DNA of 54,298 nucleotides from Sphingobium indicum BiD32. Lineage in GTDB: Bacteria > Pseudomonadota > Alphaproteobacteria > Sphingomonadales > Sphingomonadaceae. The position numbers and the translations under genes were made by a program. How positions within the stretch are numbered: position 1 is the first letter of the stretch; each line of letters starts with the position of its first letter. Below the pieces are notes generated by a model. That model ran no database searches. It was not told where the DNA came from and saw only the letters and a program-made list of their open reading frames with translations. The stretch covers positions 1 through 54,298 of the forward strand of contig NZ_CAVK010000129.1 of the NCBI RefSeq assembly GCF_000382885.1, in the 5' to 3' direction. Shown one piece after another: positions 29,409 through 38,597 of this stretch.

Positions 29409-30334
29409 GCCACACTTCCTTCCACGAACCACAGACACAGGCAGGCACGGGCGTAGATAGTCAGCCCACGCTGAATGTCCTCTGCCCGGGCCAGGTGACT
29501 GCCCTCGCCAATCCAGGGCTTGTCCGAAAAGATCCCGTCATAGGCGATTGGTCCCGCCAGCCGCAGCCCCAGTACCCCGGCCATCGCCGCCTCTGGCCAG
29601 CCCGCATTGGGCGAAGCGTGCCTGGACGCATCGCGCCACAGTATCCGCCAGCCACCCCCGCCGCACAGGCATATCAGCAATCCCGATAGCCGCGCCGGAA
29701 CGAGATTCATCGCATCATCGCTGCGGGCTGCAGCCCAGCCATAGGCATGCCATCGCTCCTCGCGGTGCCCGATCATGCTGTCGGCGGTGTTGATCGCCTT
29801 ATAGGCCCAGATACCGGGCAAGCCCAGCAAGAGCAGCCAGAACAACGGCGCGACCACGCCATCGCAGAAACTTTCCGCCAGACTCTCGATGGCCGCGCGG
29901 GCAACACCCGCTTCATCAAGCGCCGTCGTATCACGGCCAACGATCATGCCGACTGCGACGCGCGCGGCGGGCAGATCCTGCCGCTCCAGTGCATCGGCAA
30001 CGGGGCGGACATGATCGTACAGGCTGCGCTGCGCCAGACCCGGCCAGGCCAGCACAGCGATCAGGGGCAAGGCCCAAGGCCCGGCGATTGCCACGAGCAG
30101 ACTTTGCAGCACCCAGCCCGCACCGCCCGTCACACCCAGCAGGATCAGGACGGTGAACGCCCCGGCCATGCGCCGCTGTCCATTGGAACGCGAGGGGACA
30201 TTCCAGCGCCGTTCCAGCGCGGCGATAATCCGCGCAAAGATGCCCACAGGATGGCCGATCCGGCGATACAGCGGCTGAGGCCAGCCCACTGCCGCATCGA
30301 GCACCGAGGCCAGGAAAGCAGTCAAATCAATCAT
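29396..30334 (-). CDS. cobD: Adenosylcobinamide-phosphate synthase (CobD/CbiB)
   Basis: 312-aa integral membrane protein that attaches (R)-1-amino-2-propanol phosphate to adenosylcobyric acid. Several hydrophobic segments are visible (AGAFTVLILLGVTGGAGWVL, APLFWLLLLGLPGIWAYKAI). The family motifs AVGWPQPLYRRIGHPVG, VGRDTTALDEAGVARAAIES and INTADSMIGHREERW are present. I place the start at MIDLTAFL, overlapping cobC by 8 bp. Not to be confused with Salmonella CobD, a decarboxylase whose role is filled here by CobC. Confidence 0.95.
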   Translation of the reverse strand: MIDLTAFLASVLDAAVGWPQPLYRRIGHPVGIFARIIAALERRWNVPSRSNGQRRMAGAFTVLILLGVTGGAGWVLQSLLVAIAGPWALPLIAVLAWPGLAQRSLYDHVRPVADALERQDLPAARVAVGMIVGRDTTALDEAGVARAAIESLAESFCDGVVAPLFWLLLLGLPGIWAYKAINTADSMIGHREERWHAYGWAAARSDDAMNLVPARLSGLLICLCGGGGWRILWRDASRHASPNAGWPEAAMAGVLGLRLAGPIAYDGIFSDKPWIGEGSHLARAEDIQRGLTIYARACLCLWFVEGSVAWAL

Positions 30335-31310
30335 CAGCCAGCGCCGCATCAAGGCGATCCAGCGCCTCACGGTCGGCGGGCAGGCCCAGGCGCAGCCAGC
30401 GCGGATCGTAATCGAACGGTCGCGTCAGGATTGCATGGCGCGCAAGGCGTTCGAACAGCGCGGCGGCATCGTCCGTTTCGATCAGCCGGAACAGCGGGCA
30501 GGCGCCCATCGCGCTGAAGCCCCGGCGCGCCAGCACCGTATCCAGCGCGGTGGCCTGTTCGCGCAGGGCCATCCGCATGGCGGTGATCCAATGCGCATCG
30601 CGATAGGCCGCCAAGCCGATGGCCAGCGCCGCTGCCGATAGAGGCCAACTACCCAGCCGCTGCCGATATTGCCCGATCACCTCGCGCGGCCCCAGCACAA
30701 AGCCGAGCCGCACCCCGGCCAGCCCGAAGAACTTGCCGAACGAGCGAAAGATAATCAGCCGCTGCCCGTCCTGCACATGGGCGGCAAGACTGCTGTGCGG
30801 GGCGGCATCGGCAAAGGCTTCGTCCACGACCAGCCACGCTGCGCTGTCGCGCCGCGCCTCCAGCCAGCCCAGCAGCGTCACGGGCGAGGTGATCTGCCCA
30901 TCGGGGTTGTTGGGATTGGCGAGGATGAGGGTCGCCTCCTCTGTCCCCGCCAATTCGGTCAGGGCCACGGGGCGACTGTGGGGGATTATTTCGCCATGGG
31001 TGCGATAGCTGGGCTGGGCATGGATAGCGGGGCCGGGCAGGATATCGCCCAGCATGCGCAAGCCGATCTCCGTGCCCGGAACGGCGCAGACATGGGCAGG
31101 GTCCGCGCCGAAACAGGCGGCGGCGGCGGCCTCCAGATCGTTCAGCGCGCCGGTGTCGGGCAGAACCTGCCAGTCCACTGCCAGATTGTCCGCGCCGGGC
31201 CAGCCATGCGGATTGATCCCGGTGGACAAATCGATCCACGGCGCCTTGCCCATGCCGAACTGCGCCATGGCATCGACCAACCTGCCGCCGTGAATACTGA
31301 AGCTGTTCAT
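30327..31310 (-). CDS. cobC: Threonine-phosphate decarboxylase (PLP enzyme)
   Basis: 327 aa, fold-type I aminotransferase-like. It supplies the aminopropanol phosphate linker used by CobD. Substrate loop: WIDLSTGINPHGWP. PLP contacts: ILANPNNPDGQITSP and VVDEAFAD. The Schiff-base lysine is in IIFRSFGKFFGLAGVRLGF. ATG 31,310 overlaps the cobS stop (ATGA), which decides the start; a longer open frame upstream is inside cobS. Confidence 0.93.
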   Translation of the reverse strand: MNSFSIHGGRLVDAMAQFGMGKAPWIDLSTGINPHGWPGADNLAVDWQVLPDTGALNDLEAAAAACFGADPAHVCAVPGTEIGLRMLGDILPGPAIHAQPSYRTHGEIIPHSRPVALTELAGTEEATLILANPNNPDGQITSPVTLLGWLEARRDSAAWLVVDEAFADAAPHSSLAAHVQDGQRLIIFRSFGKFFGLAGVRLGFVLGPREVIGQYRQRLGSWPLSAAALAIGLAAYRDAHWITAMRMALREQATALDTVLARRGFSAMGACPLFRLIETDDAAALFERLARHAILTRPFDYDPRWLRLGLPADREALDRLDAALADD

Positions 31311-32047
31311 GTCGTGTGTATCCATAGGCCTGTGATTGCCACGCTCAGCAGCAAGCCGGTTTCGATCAACTCGATGCCTGCACCATGGCCATCGCCGGAA
31401 ATCCCGCCCAACGCGCGGCGCACGTGCCACCCCCACCACAGAACGAGCAATGGTGTGATAAGCAGCGCCGGAGTGAACCACGCCGCCGCTGCCAGCGCGG
31501 CCGCCCAGCCCGCAAGATCGATCGGGCCGATGGCGGAACGGAATCGAGCCGCGAGCCCCTGATGCAGAGGCGTCAGCCACCATGTCCACACCAGCGGGCC
31601 GATGCGCGCGGCAAACGGCACCAGTGCCAGCGCGCCAAACGCCCGTGCATCCACCAGCATATCCAGCAGCACCAACTTGCTCAGCAGTTGCAGCACAATC
31701 GCGACAGCGCCGAAGCTGCCGACATGGGGATCGGCCAGAACGGCCAGCAGCCGCTCGCGATCTTTATGCGCCGCGCCGCTGGCATCGGCGAGGTCGGCCA
31801 GGCCATCAAGGTGCAGCGCGCCGGTCACGCCCACCCAGACGATCAGCGCGGCCAATGCGCCCAGCCGGTGATCGAGCAGCGATCCAGCCCATATCGCCCC
31901 CGCGACCGCTGCGCCAATCACCAGGCCTACAACGGGAAACCAGCGCATCGATCGGGCGAACGCGGCATCATCCACGTCGATTGTCCGCAGTGGAGCTGGC
32001 ATCGGCAGCCGCGTCAGAAATTGCAGGGCGATGAGGAAACCCTTCAT
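31307..32047 (-). CDS. cobS: Adenosylcobinamide-GDP ribazoletransferase
   Basis: 246-aa membrane protein (CobV/CobS) that joins adenosyl-GDP-cobinamide with alpha-ribazole phosphate, the last assembly step. LIALQFLTRLPMPAP is the typical N-terminus; HLDGLADLADASGAAHKDRE holds the metal-binding acidic motif. Multiple hydrophobic stretches follow. ATG 32,047 overlaps the phosphatase gene by 4 bp. This CobS is unrelated to the cobaltochelatase subunit of the same name, which is not in the window. Confidence 0.93.
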   Translation of the reverse strand: MKGFLIALQFLTRLPMPAPLRTIDVDDAAFARSMRWFPVVGLVIGAAVAGAIWAGSLLDHRLGALAALIVWVGVTGALHLDGLADLADASGAAHKDRERLLAVLADPHVGSFGAVAIVLQLLSKLVLLDMLVDARAFGALALVPFAARIGPLVWTWWLTPLHQGLAARFRSAIGPIDLAGWAAALAAAAWFTPALLITPLLVLWWGWHVRRALGGISGDGHGAGIELIETGLLLSVAITGLWIHTT

Positions 32048-32613
32048 GGATAAAGCCCGGCGATCTGTGCCGAGGGAGTTACTCCGGGCCAGACGCGCAA
32101 CGTCAGCAGGCAATTATAGGGCAGATCAACCGCCCACGTCTGACGCATGTCAAACCCGCACAGCACCGCCAGCGCCGCGCGCATCGTGCCAGCATGCGTG
32201 ACGATCAGCGTTGGCCTCGCGGCCAGATCGTCAATGGCAGCGGACACACGGTCCACCAGCGCCGACCAGCGTTCTCCGCTGGGCGGGGCCTGGCCATCGG
32301 GATCGTCCCAGAACCGCGCCAGCGCCGCGCCTTCTACTTCGCCCGGGGACATCCCGTCCCATGCGCCAAAGTCCAGCTCGCGCCAGCGCGCATCGATGGC
32401 CAGCGGCACGCCGGTCGCCAGCGCGATAGCCTCGCCCGCCAAACGCGCGCGGGACAGGTCGGAGGCGATCAGCACCTCCGCCGCCAGATCGCGCGCCTGA
32501 TCGACGCAGGCCCCGATGCCGGTGGCGGTGGGCCGGGCATCGGTGCGACCGATCAGCCGCCCCGCGCCTTCCGGCTCGCCATGGCGTAGGAGATAGAGGG
32601 GAAAGCTACTCAC
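32044..32613 (-). CDS. Histidine phosphatase, likely alpha-ribazole phosphatase
   Basis: 189 aa phosphoglycerate-mutase-like enzyme. The phosphohistidine motif LYLLRHGEPEG is at the N-terminus, the second arginine in SDLSRARLAGEAIA and the second catalytic histidine in LIVTHAGTMRAALAV. Its place between cobT and cobS, with 4-bp overlaps on both sides, supports dephosphorylation of alpha-ribazole phosphate or of adenosylcobalamin phosphate. The enterobacterial name is cobC, which I avoid because the decarboxylase here carries it. Confidence 0.9.
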   Translation of the reverse strand: MSSFPLYLLRHGEPEGAGRLIGRTDARPTATGIGACVDQARDLAAEVLIASDLSRARLAGEAIALATGVPLAIDARWRELDFGAWDGMSPGEVEGAALARFWDDPDGQAPPSGERWSALVDRVSAAIDDLAARPTLIVTHAGTMRAALAVLCGFDMRQTWAVDLPYNCLLTLRVWPGVTPSAQIAGLYP

Positions 32614-33626
32614 AACCCGCCCGCCACCCCGGCCTCGGCAAATGTCGCCATGCCATTGTGCGTGGCCAGCGCTGCCCGGATTACCGACACCGCCAGTGCC
32701 GCGCCGCTGCCTTCGCCCAATCGCATCCCCAGCGAAAGCAGGGGATCAAACCCCAAATGCCCCAGCAGTCGGATATGCCCCGGTTCAGCCGAACAATGAC
32801 CCGCCAGGCAATGATCAGTGATCGCCGGAGCGGCAGCGGCAAGCGGCGCCAGCGCGGAGCAGCTGATGAACCCGTCCAGCACCACCGGAATGCGCAGGCG
32901 GCGCGCCTCCAGCACGGCCCCGGCGACCGCGGCGATTTCGCGCCCGCCCAACCGGCGCAAAGTCTCAAACGGGGTGTGCGGCGCATTAGCGTGACAGGCC
33001 AGCGCCCGGTCCACCACCGCCACCTTGCGCGCAAGGCCGTCCGTATCGACTCCTGTGCCCGGCCCGACCCATTGCGCGGGCGTGCCGCCATAACTGCGCG
33101 CGCACAGCGCGGCGGCGGCGGTCGAATTGCCAATCCCCATTTCGCCGACGACCAGCAGGTGCAACCCCGGCTCCACCACCTCCGCTCCGGCAGAAAGTGC
33201 GGCAAGACATTCCGCCTCGTCCATTGCCGCAGCCATGGTGAAATCCGCCGTGGGCCGGTCGAGATCGAGTGCAACCACCCGCAGCTCCAACCCGGCCGCC
33301 CCGGCCAGTGCGTTGATCGCCGCTCCGCCAGCAGTGAAATTGCCGACCATCGCCGCAGTCACGCTGGTAGGATAGGCGCTGACACCGTGAACGACGAAGC
33401 CGTGATTTCCGGCAAAGATCGCCGCGCGGCCCTGTTCGATCACCGGCTGCACCGTCCTCTGCCATCCGGCCATAAACACCGCGATGTCTTCCAGCATCCC
33501 CAGCGATCCGGCCGGTTTGGTCAGGCTGGCCTGCCGTGCCCGCGCAGCGGCGATGGCGTCCGCATCGGCCACAGGCAAACACTCAAGCGCCGCTTCAAAC
33601 GCGGCAAGGGACGCAAACCGGCTCAT
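32610..33626 (-). CDS. cobT: Nicotinate-nucleotide:dimethylbenzimidazole phosphoribosyltransferase
   Basis: 338 aa. It converts dimethylbenzimidazole made by BluB, plus nicotinate mononucleotide, to alpha-ribazole phosphate. Key blocks: ASLTKPAGSLGMLEDIAVFM, AIFAGNHGFVVHGVSAYP, LVVGEMGIGNSTAAAAL and the catalytic glutamate segment near the C-terminus (LLSLGMRLGEGSGAALA). Start ATG 33,626 overlaps the DUF1636 gene by 4 bp; the open frame continues upstream but out of family similarity. Confidence 0.95.
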   Translation of the reverse strand: MSRFASLAAFEAALECLPVADADAIAAARARQASLTKPAGSLGMLEDIAVFMAGWQRTVQPVIEQGRAAIFAGNHGFVVHGVSAYPTSVTAAMVGNFTAGGAAINALAGAAGLELRVVALDLDRPTADFTMAAAMDEAECLAALSAGAEVVEPGLHLLVVGEMGIGNSTAAAALCARSYGGTPAQWVGPGTGVDTDGLARKVAVVDRALACHANAPHTPFETLRRLGGREIAAVAGAVLEARRLRIPVVLDGFISCSALAPLAAAAPAITDHCLAGHCSAEPGHIRLLGHLGFDPLLSLGMRLGEGSGAALAVSVIRAALATHNGMATFAEAGVAGGL

Positions 33627-34030
33627 TCCGCAACGAAGCCCTGCGGCGGAGTGCGGGTTATGAAATGGCCCTTCACGCCTTGCGGCCATTGCTTGAACGG
33701 CACCCGGCCATGCTCGCTGGCGGCATAGTGAACCGCATAGTCCAGAATGGCGGTGGCGGCGTCCTCGTCCGGCGTGAACCGGCCCAGGACGTAGCCGACC
33801 TTGCCCGGCGCGCGCAGGTGGATGGTGCAAAAATCGGTGCAGGCAAACAGGCAGGGCATTTCCTGCACGGCGACCCCGGCATAGCGCGCGTCGCTCTGCT
33901 GAACCGAGCGCAGCGCTGCAACAAGTTGCGCGCCGCCGCGCATGCCGGCGTCGTCCTCACGCGCATCGGCACTGTGGCGGCAGGTGTTGCAGGCCACGAT
34001 AGCGGGGCCGTCCTCCACGGGTATCAGCAT
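33623..34030 (-). CDS. DUF1636 cysteine-rich metal-binding protein
   Basis: 135 aa. It belongs to a small-protein family often found with cobalamin genes. Two CxxC-type clusters (IVACNTCRH and PCLFACTDFC) look like ligands for an iron-sulfur cluster or a metal, as in thioredoxin-like ferredoxins. I take MLIPVEDG (34,030) as start. It overlaps cobT by 4 bp and follows bluB by 25 bp. A role in metal or electron supply for the pathway is likely but not established. Confidence 0.85.
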   Translation of the reverse strand: MLIPVEDGPAIVACNTCRHSADAREDDAGMRGGAQLVAALRSVQQSDARYAGVAVQEMPCLFACTDFCTIHLRAPGKVGYVLGRFTPDEDAATAILDYAVHYAASEHGRVPFKQWPQGVKGHFITRTPPQGFVAE

Positions 34031-34055
34031 GGTTTTCTGGTCCTTTGATTGAAAA

Positions 34056-34703
34056 TCATCGTTCGAACACCCGGTCAGCCCACGGCTCACGCTGCTGCCA
34101 GCCGCGCTGTTCCAGTTCGGGGGTATCGGACGTGTCTGCCGGGTAACCGATGCACAGCAGCGCGATCAGCGACCAGGTGGCGGGAACGTCGAGCAGGGCA
34201 TGGACCGCCGGTGGATCAACGATCGACACCCAGCCAAGGCCAAGCCCGCGCAGCCGCGCCGCCAGCCACAGATTGTGGATCGCCAGCACGCACGAATAAC
34301 GCAACATTTCGGGCATGGTGGCAATACCAAGGCCGTGGCCCGCCTCGGGATGTTCGTCACAGAACACCGCGATCAGTTCGGGCGCCTCACGCAAGCCGTG
34401 CAGCTTGAGCGACAGGTAGTGATCGTACCGCGCCTGCCCGGTATAGCGCTCTGCCGCATGGGCGCTTTGCCCATCGGCATGCGCGGCCAGCGCCTCGCGG
34501 ATGTCCGGCGTCCGCACGCGCACGAAACGCCAGGGCTGCGCATTGCCGACCGACGGCGCGAGCGAGGCGCACGCGAGTAGCGCACACATGTCCGCTTCCG
34601 CCACGGCGCGGCGGTCGAAATGCCGCACATCGCGCCGCCAGCGCAGCAATTGCGTGAATTGCTCCGCAAATTCCGCGTCGAACAGAGGCGGGGCGTCGCT
34701 CAG
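34056..34703 (-). CDS. bluB: 5,6-dimethylbenzimidazole synthase, non-ATG start
   Basis: An oxygen-dependent flavin destructase that converts FMNH2 to dimethylbenzimidazole, the lower ligand. The nitroreductase-fold core is clear: LRWRRDVRHFDRRAVAE, LAPSVGNAQPWRFVRV, YTGQARYDHYLSLKLHGLRE and RGLGLGWVSI. No ATG precedes it in frame. Homology extends to codon LSDAPPLFDAEFAEQ, which begins at CTG 34,703 and overlaps the cobO stop as CTGA, in the register other genes use for ATGA. A TTG at 34,649 is the alternative and would drop 18 residues. Confidence 0.9.
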   Translation of the reverse strand: MSDAPPLFDAEFAEQFTQLLRWRRDVRHFDRRAVAEADMCALLACASLAPSVGNAQPWRFVRVRTPDIREALAAHADGQSAHAAERYTGQARYDHYLSLKLHGLREAPELIAVFCDEHPEAGHGLGIATMPEMLRYSCVLAIHNLWLAARLRGLGLGWVSIVDPPAVHALLDVPATWSLIALLCIGYPADTSDTPELEQRGWQQREPWADRVFER

Positions 34704-35326
34704 AACTCAATCCCCGCCTGCGCTTTCACGCCCGCACGGAAGGGGTGCTTGACCATGGTCATCTCGGTGACAAGGTCGGCCACCTCGATCAGCGCGTCGG
34801 GTGCATTGCGGCCCGTGACGATGACATGCTTCATCGCGTCGCGCGCGGTCAGCACCGCCACCACTTCATCGACCGGCAGATAGTCATACCGCAGCACGAT
34901 GTTCAGTTCGTCGGCCAGCACCATGTGATAGCTGGGGTCGGCGATCATACGCTTGACCTCGTCCCAACCGGCTCGGGCCGCCGCGATATCGCGCGTGCGG
35001 TCCTGCGTGTCCCAGGTGAAACCCTCGCCCATCGGCTTGAATTCGACATTGTCGGGAAAGGCATCGAACACGGCCTTTTCACCCGTTTTCATCGCCCCTT
35101 TGACGAACTGGACCACCCCCACTTTCATGCCGTGGCCAATGGCGCGAACCACCATGCCCAGCGCCGCGCTGGTCTTGCCCTTGCCCTTGCCGGTGTGGAC
35201 GATCAGCAGACCCTGTTCGCGGGTCTTGCTGGCCATGATCTTGGCCTGCGCGGTCTGCTTCTTGCGCATCTTTTCGGCGTGGCGGGCATCGTCGCCTGCA
35301 ACATCTACTTGGTTTTCAGGTTCCAT
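34700..35326 (-). CDS. cobO: Cob(I)yrinic acid a,c-diamide adenosyltransferase
   Basis: 208 aa, CobA/BtuR-type enzyme that adds the 5'-deoxyadenosyl group to cobalt. The P-loop is IVHTGKGKGKTSAALGMVVR; the family blocks VGVVQFVKGAMKTGE and VLADELNIVLRYDYL follow. The charged N-terminal 30 residues are the flexible lid region. Start MEPENQ (35,326) overlaps cobF by 11 bp; an earlier ATG would reach far into cobF. Confidence 0.95.
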   Translation of the reverse strand: MEPENQVDVAGDDARHAEKMRKKQTAQAKIMASKTREQGLLIVHTGKGKGKTSAALGMVVRAIGHGMKVGVVQFVKGAMKTGEKAVFDAFPDNVEFKPMGEGFTWDTQDRTRDIAAARAGWDEVKRMIADPSYHMVLADELNIVLRYDYLPVDEVVAVLTARDAMKHVIVTGRNAPDALIEVADLVTEMTMVKHPFRAGVKAQAGIEF

Positions 35327-36080
35327 CGGCCAATTCCCTTCGCATGAGATAGACATCCATGATCCAGCCATGGCGCGCGCGAAGTTCCGCCCGACGCAGC
35401 GCGATCCGGGGACCAGTTTCGGCAAGCGGGCCTTGTTCCAACGCCTCGTGCGCCATGCCCAGATAGGCGCCCCACCAGATGGTGATGCCCTGCGGCGCCA
35501 AGCCCTCGAACGCGCAACCACCGTCGAGCATCACGACAATCGTGTCTGCCCCGGTGGGCCAGCCATGAGCGCGCAGCAGCCGCCCGGTGGTGATCGTCAC
35601 CGGCCCGGCAAGAGGATTGAGCGGCATGGCATGGGCGGCGGTCAGTACCTGAATACTGGTGATCCCCGGCACCACTCGCACGGCAATATCAATGCCCGCA
35701 TCGCGCAACCGTTCGGCAATGCGCAAGCTACTGTCGTAAAGGGAGGGGTCGCCCCAGACGAGCAGCGCCAGCTTGCCGCCTTCGGGTAAATGTTCGGCGA
35801 CCTGCGCCTGCCACGCATCGGCAATGGCATCGTGCCAGGCGTTGACGTCATCCAGATAGGCGGCCCCATCACCGCGCACCGGCAGATCAAATTCCACAAT
35901 CCGCGTTGGCCCCGTCAGCACCTGCGCGCAGATCTCCCGGCGCAGGTCGATCAGGTCGGACTTGGCCTGCCCCTTGCGCGGCAACAGGATCAGGTCGGCT
36001 TGGTTCATCGCCGCCACGGCCTGCGCTGTCAGGTGATCGGGGTTGCCCGTGCCGATGCCAATCAGGTGGAGGTCGATCAT
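35316..36080 (-). CDS. cobF: Precorrin-6A synthase (deacetylating)
   Basis: 254 aa SAM-dependent methyltransferase of the aerobic pathway: it methylates C-1 of precorrin-5 and removes the extruded acetyl group. The tetrapyrrole methylase fold is seen in LIGIGTGNPDHLTAQAVAAM, LALLVWGDPSLYDSSLRIAE and VVPGITSIQVLTAAHAMPL. CobF occurs only in the oxygen-dependent route. ATG 36,080 overlaps the cobB stop (ATGA). Confidence 0.95.
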   Translation of the reverse strand: MIDLHLIGIGTGNPDHLTAQAVAAMNQADLILLPRKGQAKSDLIDLRREICAQVLTGPTRIVEFDLPVRGDGAAYLDDVNAWHDAIADAWQAQVAEHLPEGGKLALLVWGDPSLYDSSLRIAERLRDAGIDIAVRVVPGITSIQVLTAAHAMPLNPLAGPVTITTGRLLRAHGWPTGADTIVVMLDGGCAFEGLAPQGITIWWGAYLGMAHEALEQGPLAETGPRIALRRAELRARHGWIMDVYLMRRELADGT

Positions 36081-37411
36081 TGGGCTTCTCGGCACGAAGC
36101 GGGCGCGATCATGTGGAAATAGCTGCCGGTGACATGGCCGCGATGCGATCCGCTTTCGGCCACCACCGCGCCTTCGGCATCGATCACAAGCGCCAGCGGC
36201 GCGTCGCTTTGTTCAACGATGGTGGAATAGTGGAACTCGTGCCCGCGCAGCCTGGTCCCGGCGGCAAGGCCAGATATCGGCACCAGCAGTTCGGCATGGC
36301 GATAGCCAAGGTGCATCTTGCGCTGGGCATGGCTGGTGACCAGCCCCAACAGCCCGGCCATCCGGTGCCGTTCGCCGCTCTTGTCGATCAACCCCTCGCC
36401 CAGCACCATATAGCCGCCGCATTCGCCGTGGACGGGCCACGTTTCGGCATGGCGGCGCAGGCCGGACAGGAATGCCGCGGCGGCGGCGATGGTCCCGGCG
36501 TGCAATTCGGGATAGCCGCCAGGCAACCACACCAGATCGGCATGGTCGGCGGGCGCCTGATCGGCCAGTGGCGAAAACGGCAGGATCTCCGCCCCGGCGC
36601 GCCGCCAGCCTTCGATCAGATGCGGATAGACGAAAGAAAAGGCGGCATCGCGGGCCATGGCAATCCGCTGGGCCGGCGGGGCGGGCAGCTTGCCGCCGTC
36701 GGCTTGTGGTGCGGCACCGGCGGCACGGCGAACGGCATCAAGATCAACATGGGCGCGCAGGAACGCCGCAAACTCGGCAATCGCGCGATCAAGGTCGGGA
36801 TGCTCCACCGCCTGAACCAGCCCAAGATGGCGTTCGGGCAGGGTCAGGTCGCCGCGCCGTGGCAGGGCGCCCAGCACCGTAATGCCCACCGCCTCCATCC
36901 CCTTGCGGACCAGCCGTTCGTGGCGCGGACTGGCCACGCGGTTCAGGATCACCCCGGCAAATGGCAGTTGCGGGTCAAGGCATTTGAAGCCCAGCGCAGT
37001 TGCGGCGGCGGACTGTGCCTGCCCCGATACATCCAGCACCAGCACGATCGGCCAGCCCATGCGGCGCGCCATATCGGCGCTGGCGCCATTGGCCGATGCG
37101 CCCTTGCTGGCCACGCCGTCAAACAGGCCCATCGACCCTTCGGCCAGCACCATGTCCGCGCCTGTAGCCTGCGCCGCGATGGCATCAATCAGATCGCCGT
37201 CCATCGCCCAGCTATCGAGGTTGAACGACGGTCTGCCGCAAGCGGCGCGGTGAAAGGCCGGGTCGATATAGTCCGGCCCGCTCTTGAACGGCTGCACCGC
37301 CAGCCCGTCTTCAGTCAGGGCGCGCAGCAGGCCCAGCATCACCGTGGTCTTGCCGGTGCCCGATGCGGGAGCGGCGATTATCAATCCCGGAGTCTGATGG
37401 CGCGCGCTCAT
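36077..37411 (-). CDS. cobB: Hydrogenobyrinic acid a,c-diamide synthase
   Basis: 444 aa, ATP- and glutamine-dependent. The N-terminal P-loop [20 protein letters not shown] and [13 protein letters not shown] lead to a C-terminal amidotransferase domain with the nucleophile in [16 protein letters not shown] and His in GHEFHYSTI. It is related to CobQ but full length, so it gives an internal comparison for the CobQ deletion. It overlaps cobM and cobF by 4 bp each. Confidence 0.95.
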   Translation of the reverse strand: MSARHQTPGLIIAAPASGTGKTTVMLGLLRALTEDGLAVQPFKSGPDYIDPAFHRAACGRPSFNLDSWAMDGDLIDAIAAQATGADMVLAEGSMGLFDGVASKGASANGASADMARRMGWPIVLVLDVSGQAQSAAATALGFKCLDPQLPFAGVILNRVASPRHERLVRKGMEAVGITVLGALPRRGDLTLPERHLGLVQAVEHPDLDRAIAEFAAFLRAHVDLDAVRRAAGAAPQADGGKLPAPPAQRIAMARDAAFSFVYPHLIEGWRRAGAEILPFSPLADQAPADHADLVWLPGGYPELHAGTIAAAAAFLSGLRRHAETWPVHGECGGYMVLGEGLIDKSGERHRMAGLLGLVTSHAQRKMHLGYRHAELLVPISGLAAGTRLRGHEFHYSTIVEQSDAPLALVIDAEGAVVAESGSHRGHVTGSYFHMIAPASCREAQ

Positions 37412-38205
37412 TCGCCCGCACCGGCAAAGCGTGACGTGGCATCCTGCGGCCGAAAGCGGCGGTCATAACCGGGCGCGTAAAGGCTGCTTTCGGCAAAATC
37501 CTGCGCTGCCAGCACCCGCCCGACAAGGATCAGGGCGGTGCGTTGCAGATTTTTGGCCATGCTACCCGCCACGGCCTGCTCGATCGTGTCGAGCGTGGCG
37601 CGCACGATCCGTTGATCAGGCCAGCTGGCGCGCCAGATCACGGCGACGGGGCAATCCACGCCATAGGCCGGCGTCAGATCCGCCACCACTTGCGCCAGAT
37701 TGTGAACCGAAAGGTGAACGGCCAGCGTCGCGCCGGTAACGGCAAAATTGGTCAGGCTTTCGGCGGGCGGCATGGTGCTGGCGCGGCCCGGCGTGCGGGT
37801 CAGCACCAGCGATTGCGACAGTGCTGGCAGGGTCAGTTCTGCCTCCAGCGCAGCGGCGGCGGCGGCGAACGCCGGGACACCGGGCGTCACGGTAAAGGGA
37901 ATGTCCAGCGCGCGCAGGCGGCGCAATTGCTCACCCATCGCCGACCAGACCGACAAGTCGCCCGAATGCAGTCGCGCCACATCGTGCCCGGCGGCATGGG
38001 CGGCGGCGATTTCGGCCATGATCTGGTCCAGTTCCAGCGACGCGGTGTTCACGATTCGGGCGCCCGGCGGGCAATGATCGAGCACGGCGACCGGGATCAG
38101 CGACCCGGCATAAAGGCACACCGGGCTGCCCGCGATCAGATCGCGTCCGCGCAAAGTGAGAAGATCGGGCGCGCCGGGACCGGCGCCGATGAAGTGGATG
38201 GTCAT
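37408..38205 (-). CDS. cobM: Precorrin-4 C11-methyltransferase
   Basis: 265 aa. [21 protein letters not shown] is the N-terminal SAM-site loop; [20 protein letters not shown] and [19 protein letters not shown] are the other family blocks, and [18 protein letters not shown] is the C-terminal one. It converts precorrin-4 to precorrin-5. Start MTIHFIG (38,205) overlaps cobE by 4 bp. Confidence 0.95.
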   Translation of the reverse strand: MTIHFIGAGPGAPDLLTLRGRDLIAGSPVCLYAGSLIPVAVLDHCPPGARIVNTASLELDQIMAEIAAAHAAGHDVARLHSGDLSVWSAMGEQLRRLRALDIPFTVTPGVPAFAAAAAALEAELTLPALSQSLVLTRTPGRASTMPPAESLTNFAVTGATLAVHLSVHNLAQVVADLTPAYGVDCPVAVIWRASWPDQRIVRATLDTIEQAVAGSMAKNLQRTALILVGRVLAAQDFAESSLYAPGYDRRFRPQDATSRFAGAGE

Positions 38206-38597
38206 GTCGGGGTTCCCTGAAGGTTTACACTGGCAGCAATGGCGCACGTCGCCATGCGATCGGGGGAGATGCGGCGCGGCGAGAGGAGGCGCGCGCCTGC
38301 GCCAGCGGCGGCCAGTGCCGATGCCTCTGCCACGCTGCCAACTGCGCGGGCGCTCAGGCTGGCGACGGAGCAGGTGGCGGTCGAGGTGGCGACCAATGCA
38401 TCGGGCGCCACGCCCGTCAGCGGAAGGCCCAAGGCTTCTGCAAGCGGGAGCAGCACAGCGAGCTTGTCTTGCGCCGTGGCCAGATGGGTCACCAGCGGTT
38501 GCCCCTGCCCTGCCAGCGCGAATGCAGCGCGCAGCGAGGGCAGGCTGACGCCTGATCGAAAACCGAACCCCGCGACAATCACAGCGTCACGCTCCAT
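38202..38597 (-). CDS. cobE: Cobalamin biosynthesis protein CobE/CbiG C-terminal type
   Basis: 131 aa. [19 protein letters not shown] is the start of the CbiG C-terminal/CobE fold, and [20 protein letters not shown] contains the conserved small-residue loop. CobE is required for B12 synthesis in Pseudomonas denitrificans, but its chemical role is not settled. It overlaps cobL by 19 bp and cobM by 4 bp. Confidence 0.9.
   Translation of the reverse strand: MERDAVIVAGFGFRSGVSLPSLRAAFALAGQGQPLVTHLATAQDKLAVLLPLAEALGLPLTGVAPDALVATSTATCSVASLSARAVGSVAEASALAAAGAGARLLSPRRISPDRMATCAIAASVNLQGTPT

Noticed and set aside
35906..37468. 520-codon plus-strand frame opposite cobB
   Set aside because: Shadow of the coupled cobF-cobB genes; no family signature.
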